A stretch of DNA of 64,000 nucleotides. Origin: Symsagittifera roscoffensis (Eukaryota; Xenacoelomorpha; Acoela; Convolutidae). The number at the start of each line of letters is the position of its first letter. Position 1 is the first letter of the stretch. A program made the position numbers and the translations under genes. Shown one piece after another: positions 38,477 through 47,215 of the stretch. Below the pieces are notes generated by a model. That model had not been told where the DNA came from. It did not search any database and saw only the letters and a program-made list of their open reading frames with translations. The stretch lies in assembly GCF_963678635.1 (NCBI RefSeq), contig NC_087066.1, positions 18,165,275 to 18,229,274 on the forward strand, written 5' to 3'.

Positions 38477-41400
38477 TTATTCATATGACTGCTGTTGCTC
38501 ATCGTCGAATTCTACCTCGGGTTTCGACCAGTCGTCAACCCACTCCTCGTTGTGATCATCGACTATGTCAATGTCTTGTGACACAGTTATTTCCTCTAAA
38601 CCCACTACTTCCTCCATTATTTTCTTTAGATCTATCCTATCCACTACAAAGTCGTCACCGTAAGGATTGTATTTCTTTCTTGGTCTCGTCCCGTCCTTCT
38701 GACGAGTCTGCATCGTGAACGGAAGATCCGGTTCCAAGTTCTTTGGAACCTCTGTCTGTTCGGGATCCTGCCAATCTTCCTCTGCGTAGGGTAAGGTTTC
38801 ATCGTCCGCTTCGATCTGTTCGTTTGGATCCAGGTCCAATGGTGTATCCGTACCTTCCTCTACGACTTCGTTTCCATCGTTCTTCTCCCTGGTGCCTTTT
38901 TCATTGACCTCACAAGCAGGGTCCATCATTATATAATCCCCTTCTTCCATGTCTGCAGGTATACACCAGTCTTCTGTCGATGGATTGTGTGGCTTGATGT
39001 TCTCGTAGTGGGCGGCTCGGCCAGTACTCAGTCTATAAAAGCGTCCCTCCTGGTGCACCTCTGTAATCATGAAGGGTCCCCTCCACTTTTTTAGGAGCTT
39101 TTTTGTCCCTTTCGGTGGTATAACGTTCTGAAATACCCATACGTAGTCTCCCACCGAGTAAGCCTTTGCACCAGCTGCTTTCTTGTCGAATTTTTTCCTC
39201 TGCCTTGCCTGTGCCTGCTGAGTGTTTCGTCTACACAAATCGTTCAGCTCCTGTTGGCGTCTGATCACATCCCTCACGTAGACCTGTGGGGACGTTTTCT
39301 TTCCCTCATATTCTGGGTAGAAGAAGGTTAAGGGTAAAGATTTTTCGTGTCCAGTTAGCATCATGTGTGGACTGACTCCAGTGGTGGAGTGTTGCGTGCT
39401 GTTATATGCCCCCATCACCTGTGGAAGGTATCTGTCCCAGTCGGTCATATACCTGGAACAGTATACTCTCAGCATCGACACTAACGTCCTATTCTGTCTT
39501 TCCACTAAACCATTTGTTTGAGGGTGGTATGTCGTGGAATGAGCCTGAGCGACCTGTGAGCGTCTCATAAGCTCTTTCGTAAGCTCTCCTACGAAAGCTG
39601 TTCCATTATCCGATTGAAACGTCATCGGACAACCATGTCTTGCTATCCATGTCTTGATCAGGTGGTCGCATGTCTCTTCCGCCGAAGCAGTTATGCAGGG
39701 CACGGCCTCTGCATACTTCGTGAAATGATCTATCATGACCAGCACCTGATTATAACCATTGTCTGTCATGCATATCTTTTGGTGATCTATTTGCACCACC
39801 TCGTTGAACTCAGACGACTCAATCGATTGTAAGGGAAATCGCAACTTCCTAGGATCCTTGACCTGTTGGCATGACAGACATGCTGTTACCCATTTCTCGC
39901 ATGCCTTTTTCATCCCCGGCCACTCAAAGCGCTTCAGGATCCTCTGATATACTTTGTCGATCCCCTGATGGCCCATTTGATCATGTGACCTGAATAATAG
40001 TTCTGTCTGATAGAGTTGCGGTAATACTATCGCGTTATACTTGTACAGGACTCTGTCTTCCTCCCTTCTTTTGCAAGCCACAATCCCGTCCTTGTTCAAA
40101 TATAACCTCCCTTCCTTCTGCATGAAGTATTGTCTCAGGATGCGATAACTATCTTCCTCGAGGTCCCCTTTATCCGGAGAACAATTCTCGATCCACCTTT
40201 TCAGGTTGCTTGTCATGCGATCATTTCTCTGCGCCCTTAGAAGGTCCGAGAGTCTGTATCTCGCCTTCAAGTATGTCTTCATGACCCTCATCTGACTATT
40301 CAGCTCGTTGGGCTGGTGTGTGTCTTCTTCCATCTTAACGCACCAAATCTTCGCCAACGGTTGTGTTTCTTGTTCAAACGGCTGAAGATCAGTCCTGACT
40401 ACCTCTTTCTGCGGCAACAGGCTTATCGAGCGTTTCGATACCGCTATCGTTTTTAAGTCATCCGCTGCGTTGTCAAAGACTCTTTCGCTTGGTATAAGGT
40501 AGCGATCACTGTCAGGATCCTGGTACACCTCTCTGTCCAGGTCTCTCGCCCGAGTTTCCACTAGTAGCGTGTGTATCGCTAGTTCTGACAGTTCGGATCC
40601 CGAACTCGAGTTCCTGTCTGAATAGGTGTCCATTCCTGAGTTTCGGGAATCATCATCCGTCGAAGAGGTTGTGCTGGAGACTGCGCTCTCCTCCAGATCA
40701 TGTCTGTGCTTTCTTCGCATCCATCTGAACTCCCCTGACAAAACCTTGTTCTCTAGGTCCTGTTTCTCATCAGGAATTTTCTCGTTTATCTCAGACTCCC
40801 CGGACAGATTTTCTCGTCCCGGGTGTTGACCTTGTGATTGCTGGTTCTTCTCATCATCCTTCTCCCCGGACAAATAGTCTTGCAGCAGATTGTGTTCTAC
40901 CTCTTCACCCTCTTTATCCCGGTCTACAAAGGTGACGGTTTTCTTTCGCTTGCTGCTCCCCTGTTCTTTCTGTCCGTAAGAAGTACTGGTTAAAATCTCT
41001 TGGGGTATTGAGGATACTAGTTGCTGAACTATTGTCCTACAATCCCTCTCGTTCTCTTCGTGCTGTCGTCTGGACGGCATGATCTTCACCTTCTCACTGA
41101 ATGTTAGCGATGCCACTGCTGCTGTCCACTCGGGGTCATCTCTGGTCACTTCTCTTTCTAACAATCCACCTAGCATCCGCATCACTTGTGGCGTGACTTG
41201 CACCGTTTTATCCAATAATGAGAGGCTGTTTATATTCATGCGAGAGAGTTCTTGCTGGACCAGGTTCGAACGCAGCAACAAATCCAAGGGAACCGGGTCC
41301 TCCTTGGACAGGATCTTTATCTCGGCTGCTTTCTCTACAGGTAGCTCAGGGTGCCCTGGAATTGGATGTCCAGACTTATCCAACCATCTCGTCAAGGGAA

Positions 41401-43756
41401 GCGCTTCATAAGTTTCTTTGTCCAGAAACGAGAATTCCTCCTTTATTTCCGCCTGATTTGCCTGCTTCTGCTCCAATCTTTCATAGAACTCAGTTTTCTT
41501 GCTGAGGCTGTCAGCATTCTGGTGTTTATCACGCATCCTATGTTCGATTATCATATGGTAGCCATCCAATCTTACTATCCATCTACCAATATAACTCTGA
41601 TCCATCGAGTAGGTCTTCAACCAGGATAACGCTCTGTTGTCCACGCGTAACTTGAAGGGAGCGCTCCCCAAGTATGCACGGTACTTCTCCACGAATGTGA
41701 CTACTGCAAACATTTCTGCTTTTGGTGCGCCATATTTCATCTCTGTGTCACTCAAGACTTTGCTGCCGTATGCAATGGGACGGAGAACTGTTCTTCCGTT
41801 CCATTCTTGCTCTTGATTCAAGATTCCTGAGATGGCCACCACCGATGCGTCTGTGTCAAGAACATACATGCCCTTTTCTGTAGGCATGCCCAGCACTGGC
41901 GCTTCGCACAGTTCCCGCTTTATGTTCTCGAATGCAACCTGTGCCTCATCGTTCCATTCGAACTTTTTCCCTTTGTTGCGCATCAGCTTCTGCATCGGGT
42001 ACACCTTGTCCGCATATCCTTTAATGAATTCTCGGTAGTAATTGGCAAACCCTAGGAAGCTCATGAGCTGTGTGTCCGTTCTGGGGGCTTTCCATGTCAA
42101 CAGTGCTTCCACTGCTTCCGGGTCCGGCCTCACACCATGCCTATCCACCATTCTTCCTAGGTACTTAATCGAGTCCCTAAGGATTTCACATTTCGATGGT
42201 TTGCACTTTAATCCTGCTCTTTTCATGCATCCAAAGACCTCATCGAGCCTATCAATGTGGTCTTCCAGGGTCGGTGTCGCTATGACTACGTCATCCACGT
42301 AACACATCACGAGGTTCCCGTACTTCTTGGTCACTCCAGTCAAAGCCTGAGCCATCAGTCTTTGAAAAGTGGCCGTTGCATTGCACAAGCCGAAGGGCAT
42401 CCTCTTCCACTGGTACAATCCCAACTCGCACGCAAATCCGGTCTTCTCTCTGTCCTTCTTTCGCAAAGGGACCTGCCAGAAGGCAGAACCTAAGTCCAAT
42501 GTGGTGAAGAACTTGGCATCACCAAGCTTAGATAGGCTCTCGTCTATTCGCGGTATCGTGTACGCATCTTTTATCGTTACCGCGTTCAAGTAACGAAAGT
42601 CGCAACAAAATCTAAGCTGCCCCCCTTTCTTTTTCGCCATTACTACTCCGCAAGCCCATGGCGATTTCGAGGGTTCTATCATGTCGTATTCAAGCAACAT
42701 TTCTATTTCCGTTCGGCACGCTTCCGATTTGTGAGGCGTCATTCGTCTTGCGCCTTCCCTATGGGAAACGGCGCCTTCTTCTAGTTCGATTTCGTGTTGG
42801 ACGAAATTACAGCAACCGATATCCGCCTTATGTTTTGAAAATACATCTGCGTTCCGATTTAGGAGGTCCCGTAATTTTTTGAAATCTCCTTCACCTATTT
42901 TCCCTTTTAAATGTTCTATCTCTGGCAAAACCGGTTTGTCAGATTCTAGTTCGTATGACGAGGGGCGTTCCGGAAAATTCGAGCAGCTTGAAAAGCCGTC
43001 GTCCGTTTCGGATTTCATTGAAAACAATTTATGAATAGATTTTAATTCATTAATCCTCTTTAAAATTTTATCTTTATTGGCATGATAAGGACAGTCTTTC
43101 ACACTATATTTCTTCAAGTTTTGTGTCTCCTCATAGTCGGTCCTCATCGGCAAAGCGTAGCCAAGCTTCTTTCCACGCTGGATTGAAACCGTGGTGTCCA
43201 GTGTGTTCAACAACACACTGACACACAGTCCGTTTCGCGTTACCGAGAAGCTCCGGCCTAAAATCACCGAACTCTGACTATTTGGATTCGGTACTAAGCA
43301 AACCTGTTTACTATCACTTAACGAATTTAAATTTCTCATTCCAAAAATTGCTACTACAGCTTGTCCTGGTTGTAATTTTACTTTTCTATCCAAAAAAACT
43401 GGTACCTTATTTTCGTCTGTTATTATCCTATTAATTGGTCTCTTAACATACTTTCGGTCCGGGTTTCTAATCCGTATTAGACCGTTGTTCAAGTCAATCA
43501 TCACGTCAAAATTCCTGACAAAGTCTCTGCCCAAGATGAATTGGTCGGCGTCGTCCAGATTCTCTACCACCAGGAAGCTCATCCAAAGATCTCGTCCTCC
43601 CATGTGAAGGACCGTTATTGGTGTTCTTCCGGCTACGTAGATGGCTCCTCGATTTGCGGCGTCCAGTCGGAGATTCGTAGGAATCAGATCTTCCCGCGTG
43701 AAGCCCATCCTTTCCCAGGTTTTTATCGGCATCACACTCACCACCGCTCCTGTGTC
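38477..43756 (-). CDS. pol: Element pol: aspartic protease, RT, RNase H, integrase
   Basis: The frame starts with the protease motif DTGA (43756-43745), 50 bases after the last stop in this frame, and overlaps the end of gag at +1. Residues below count from the GTG at 43744. FILGRDF (about 69-75) is the C-terminal protease motif. RT spans about 330-530 with YVDD at 482-485. RNase H starts at YVLDTDAS (about 620). An integrase zinc finger (SHDQMGH, then CLSC) lies at about 1255-1295. The integrase triad is D1320, D1379 and E1415 (DD35E), and WRGPFMITEV is a GPY/F-type module. RT-RNase H-integrase order makes it Ty3/gypsy. About 480 residues, largely acidic and disordered, lie between RNase H and the zinc finger, which is unusually long. 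The last 200 residues are also acidic. It ends at a lone TAA, with the macrodomain ORF continuing in phase. Confidence 0.95.
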   Translation of the reverse strand, partial: DTGAVVSVMPIKTWERMGFTREDLIPTNLRLDAANRGAIYVAGRTPITVLHMGGRDLWMSFLVVENLDDADQFILGRDFVRNFDVMIDLNNGLIRIRNPDRKYVKRPINRIITDENKVPVFLDRKVKLQPGQAVVAIFGMRNLNSLSDSKQVCLVPNPNSQSSVILGRSFSVTRNGLCVSVLLNTLDTTVSIQRGKKLGYALPMRTDYEETQNLKKYSVKDCPYHANKDKILKRINELKSIHKLFSMKSETDDGFSSCSNFPERPSSYELESDKPVLPEIEHLKGKIGEGDFKKLRDLLNRNADVFSKHKADIGCCNFVQHEIELEEGAVSHREGARRMTPHKSEACRTEIEMLLEYDMIEPSKSPWACGVVMAKKKGGQLRFCCDFRYLNAVTIKDAYTIPRIDESLSKLGDAKFFTTLDLGSAFWQVPLRKKDREKTGFACELGLYQWKRMPFGLCNATATFQRLMAQALTGVTKKYGNLVMCYVDDVVIATPTLEDHIDRLDEVFGCMKRAGLKCKPSKCEILRDSIKYLGRMVDRHGVRPDPEAVEALLTWKAPRTDTQLMSFLGFANYYREFIKGYADKVYPMQKLMRNKGKKFEWNDEAQVAFENIKRELCEAPVLGMPTEKGMYVLDTDASVVAISGILNQEQEWNGRTVLRPIAYGSKVLSDTEMKYGAPKAEMFAVVTFVEKYRAYLGSAPFKLRVDNRALSWLKTYSMDQSYIGRWIVRLDGYHMIIEHRMRDKHQNADSLSKKTEFYERLEQKQANQAEIKEEFSFLDKETYEALPLTRWLDKSGHPIPGHPELPVEKAAEIKILSKEDPVPLDLLLRSNLVQQELSRMNINSLSLLDKTVQVTPQVMRMLGGLLEREVTRDDPEWTAAVASLTFSEKVKIMPSRRQHEENERDCRTIVQQLVSSIPQEILTSTSYGQKEQGSSKRKKTVTFVDRDKEGEEVEHNLLQDYLSGEKDDEKNQQSQGQHPGRENLSGESEINEKIPDEKQDLENKVLSGEFRWMRRKHRHDLEESAVSSTTSSTDDDSRNSGMDTYSDRNSSSGSELSELAIHTLLVETRARDLDREVYQDPDSDRYLIPSERVFDNAADDLKTIAVSKRSISLLPQKEVVRTDLQPFEQETQPLAKIWCVKMEEDTHQPNELNSQMRVMKTYLKARYRLSDLLRAQRNDRMTSNLKRWIENCSPDKGDLEEDSYRILRQYFMQKEGRLYLNKDGIVACKRREEDRVLYKYNAIVLPQLYQTELLFRSHDQMGHQGIDKVYQRILKRFEWPGMKKACEKWVTACLSCQQVKDPRKLRFPLQSIESSEFNEVVQIDHQKICMTDNGYNQVLVMIDHFTKYAEAVPCITASAEETCDHLIKTWIARHGCPMTFQSDNGTAFVGELTKELMRRSQVAQAHSTTYHPQTNGLVERQNRTLVSMLRVYCSRYMTDWDRYLPQVMGAYNSTQHSTTGVSPHMMLTGHEKSLPLTFFYPEYEGKKTSPQVYVRDVIRRQQELNDLCRRNTQQAQARQRKKFDKKAAGAKAYSVGDYVWVFQNVIPPKGTKKLLKKWRGPFMITEVHQEGRFYRLSTGRAAHYENIKPHNPSTEDWCIPADMEEGDYIMMDPACEVNEKGTREKNDGNEVVEEGTDTPLDLDPNEQIEADDETLPYAEEDWQDPEQTEVPKNLEPDLPFTMQTRQKDGTRPRKKYNPYGDDFVVDRIDLKKIMEEVVGLEEITVSQDIDIVDDHNEEWVDDWSKPEVEFDDEQQQSYE

Positions 43757-46748
43757 CGATTTTTGTTCCGTTGGTGTCGAGCAGATGTGCTGTCACATCT
43801 GCTTCATATCCAATGTGTACCGCGTCTCGTTCCATCATGGCGTCATGGCCTATCCTGCGGACTTTGAGTTCCTCTTCTCCCAAATAGATCTGCCCCATTT
43901 GGTCATCATCTGTTGTTACATAAGTCCTGGTGTAGATACTGATTCCATCCACGTTCAGCATTATTTGATACGGCCCATAGACTTCCAGGTAGCGTCCATG
44001 AAGTTTCTTCATGCGAGGGCCACCCGTCGTTAGTAGTGCTCGCACAGCTCTCGACTCGGTGCGTGGCTCCACCTGCCTCAGATAATCTGCATATGTGTCC
44101 AAATGCATTAAAGTGAACTCTGATGGTTCACTCAGATTTCTTATTACCTGGTGTCCAGCCACTGAGATTATCGACTGTATCTTATTTCCCTGCGGCACCA
44201 TGCCGAACCTCTTACCGGAGATCACTTTAAGTTTCATGTCCAAACTGCTTGGTGTTTTCGTCTCCTCGAACTCCGTTGCTTCGAAGGTATTCAATTGCTC
44301 CTGAAGCTTTTCATTTTCCAGTTCAAGTTTCACTTTTTGTTCGATCGCTTTCGTCACCAATTCCTGTTGTACTCTATTTAGAGCATCCCTTGCGGCTGCC
44401 TTATAATCGATCTTGAAGTCCTCAGCCGCAGTTGCCGGTTCCGGCTCACGTGTCTCCCCTGTTACCGCTTGCATTTTCTTTGCCGCCAGCTCTTGAGGTT
44501 TATCCTTTCTGCGTGCCTCCACTTCACTCAAAAGTCGAGCCTTGCTGGCTTTCACTCCTGACAAAGCTTCTTCATGTCTTGGATGCTTGATGTCTGCCAC
44601 TGCATCCCAGAATTGCGGACAATCTGATTTAAAATGACCTTCCAAGTTGCAAAAGAAACACCTCGGGCCGAATTTTGCAATTACTCCTCTCATGAAATCC
44701 TCATGGTCCAACTCTGACGCATCTTCGTCCTCGAGGCTAAAGCCTATTGCTTTCATGCCTTGTTTGTAAGCTGGGCATGCTGACACATGATGGTCCGTTG
44801 AACTGCAATTAGCACAAGAGCGTCTCTTGTCCATATCATCCCTCGGTTTGTACCAATTGTTCCCTTGGTTTGCTGGTCCGTTGTTAAAATTGCCATAATT
44901 GTTCTTGTAATATCCAGATCTCGAAGGAGGTTTCAACAAAAGATACTCCTTTGATTTGAGCCTTAACTCCTCCGGTGTTGGCGCATTAGTTGATAGTGGT
45001 GTGTAATGCGTTGCTAGCATCGTACGAAGTTCATTATTTTTCACACCATCGATGAATTTTGAGGCTACGGCCAGGTTCATCCTTCGGTTTGACTCATGCG
45101 GTTGGCTGCGTCTTCTCAGCATTTCCAAATCATCGAGAAACTTGTCTATGGTTTCATCCTCTCGTTGCCTCCGTTTCTCGAAGCGCATCATCGCCTGGTG
45201 CCCCTGCACCCCTGATCCGAAACGGTTTAACAAGATTTCGAAGATTTTCTCAGCAATGTCACGTTGATACTGTTTCTTGGCCATGACACAGTTCAGGGCT
45301 GTCCCTTCTAAGTTGCTGGTGAGCGCGCTGCATTCCTGTCTCTCCGACAAGTCCTCCTCCTCGAAATGCAGCTTCATTACCTCTATCCAGGTATCAATAC
45401 AGCCATCAGATTCGTCTTTGTAGCATCTTGGCTTCTTAAAGATTCTTCTGGACTTCTCACTGCGTTCATTGGTTCTAGATAACCTCGTCAGGAATGTCTC
45501 CAAAGACCTGTTTAGGGGTTCAAATGCTGTGGCCATTGCCGTAGCATCCCTTGAGTGTCCCGCTTGAGTGTCCTCACACCTCGTCGAAGGCTCTGTGTGC
45601 GGTGCATCCCTGCAATCCGAATCACCGTGAGTGTTTCCTGCTTGGCCCACATGACTCCTCCTCGGGCTTGCATGCCTCCTGTTGCCGGAATCATTTCTCC
45701 CAGTCGCATGTGTGCCTTGCGTTGGTCGTTCGTTAGAGGTTCGTCTGTTCCCCGTTGAACTTGTTCTACTGTTCGGGCCCCATGTTCCATTGCCCCTTGT
45801 GGCATAGCCTGATGAACTGCCCCTGCCTCTAGTGGATCCATACGTCCTCCTTCTCTGATGTTCATTGAACTTCACCCTCGGTTCCCTGCTGGGACCTCCC
45901 GAGTTCGGTTCTCCTTCTTTTGGTCCACTCTTGCTGCTTAGTAGCCCGTCCAACCTATCCATGATAGCCTGAGTTCGCCTCTCCATCATCGCGTCTATCT
46001 TTGTGTCAAGAGTCCCAAGAGACTGCTCTTGCTGAATTCTTAACTTCTCCATGTCGGCTCTTGAGCGTAACTCCCTCTGTTCCGCCTCTCTTGTCATTCG
46101 CGACAAGTTCCTCGTTATATGTTCGTCCGTTCTTTCTTTCAAGCGTTTTTCGCTCCTGCCAACTTCTTGTCTGTTGCGGTTTATTTCTTCCCGCAGACTT
46201 TCTCTTTCAATGTGAACTGCTCTTTCTAGTTCACTCATCCTTATTGACATCTGCTCGTTTTGTTCTCCTAAGCTGTCCACTATGTTGTTTAAGGCTTCCT
46301 CTAGTGCTGCCCCGTTATCCACGAGTGGCGTCACTAGTGGTGGTGTAACCCTGTCGGTCCCAGGTAACTTCGTGCTTGTCGAGATCCGGGCCTTGACTCA
46401 CTGCTTCAACGTCTTTTCATTATTTATTTCAGGATCCATTAACGCGTTGTCGAGCCCTCTGGTTCTACTCTCTCCAGGTTGTGGCTCCGAACTTGCCCTA
46501 ATCGCGAAGTCTTTTGACTGGCCCGGTGTGTTTGCTTCTTTGCTTATCGTTGTCACTACACCAAATTTGTCCATGGTTCCAGTCTCTCTTCCGACGTGTG
46601 CCTCACTCTCCTGGATCGAACTATTGAGGCTGACTTGAGATCCAAAGTCCCCTTGCTCCTCTTCATCCTCTTCCTCCTGGGACTCACCATCGTTTCCTGC
46701 TCCTCCTCCCATGCTGAATGGAAAGATGTTTCCAAAGGTGTTCTTCAT
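43506..46748 (-). CDS. gag: Element gag, two zinc knuckles, one internal TGA
   Basis: Structural protein of the retrotransposon particle. An ATG at 46748 opens a frame that reaches 43506, interrupted only by a TGA at 46400-46398. The inverted older copy has an Arg codon (AGA) at the aligned position. Order: acidic N-terminus, coiled-coil region (NNIVDSLGEQNEQMSIRM), Arg/Gly/Ser-rich linker, gag core (KPRCYKDESDGCIDTWIEVM, EGTALNCVMAK, RFGSGVQGHQAMMRFEKRRQ, the last split here for length), and two CX2CX4HX4C knuckles at 44816-44775 and 44660-44619. A C-terminal Glu-rich helix and a beta-rich stretch lead into the protease region, where the frame changes to pol. Confidence 0.9.
44619..44816 (-). 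other. Pair of CCHC zinc knuckles in gag
   Basis: Both fit CX2CX4HX4C exactly: CANCSSTDHHVSAC (44816-44775) and CFFCNLEGHFKSDC (44660-44619). They bind RNA in retroelement gag proteins. Confidence 0.92.
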
Positions 46749-47215
46749 TCTTTCTGAGAACGATGATGACGTTGTTTGTTTCCCAGTTCGCTTGCCATCA
46801 TAGTGTTGTCTGTCGGAGATCTTCTAGTTGCCGCTACTTCAGTTGAGATGTCGGACAGTTCCGACATCTCTTCTCGATCCAATGTCCCGGTGGAAGTGGC
46901 AAAATCATGGCCTTGTTCTACCGGGGTAGATTCACTCGCCAGCCTTCTGCCTCTCCCTTCCAGTCCATTTACTTCCTGGTTGTCGTTCATGGTATGGTCC
47001 GTATTGACCTCCACTTCTAACAGTTCTTTTCGCTCTTCTGAGGTCTTCTGACTTCTCGTTTCAACCATTCTGCCTGAAACCGTCCCTTTTTTATCAGACC
47101 GGGATCGCTTGATCCAATCCACAAAAGGATCGGTCATCGTCTTTCTCTGCTCCTCAGGTATGAATTTTCTAGAGCTATTACCTCGTTTTGGTATCCTTGA
47201 CTTGTCTAGACTCAT
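46745..47215 (-). CDS. Element ORF upstream of gag, 156 aa, basic/acidic
   Basis: Starts with ATG at 47215. It has a basic N-terminus (SRIPKRGNSSRKF, DWIKRSRSDKKG) and an acidic Ser/Thr-rich C-terminus; no known domain. The start MVETRSQKTSE has a clear counterpart in the inverted older copy (MVETSSQKTSEGKK at about 60.3 kb), so it is a conserved protein. Its TGA overlaps the gag ATG as ATGA. The aligned part of the older copy differs by two bases and runs the two parts in one frame. The overlap may therefore be a frameshift in this copy, and this ORF may be the N-terminus of gag. Confidence 0.72.
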   Translation of the reverse strand: MSLDKSRIPKRGNSSRKFIPEEQRKTMTDPFVDWIKRSRSDKKGTVSGRMVETRSQKTSEERKELLEVEVNTDHTMNDNQEVNGLEGRGRRLASESTPVEQGHDFATSTGTLDREEMSELSDISTEVAATRRSPTDNTMMASELGNKQRHHRSQKE

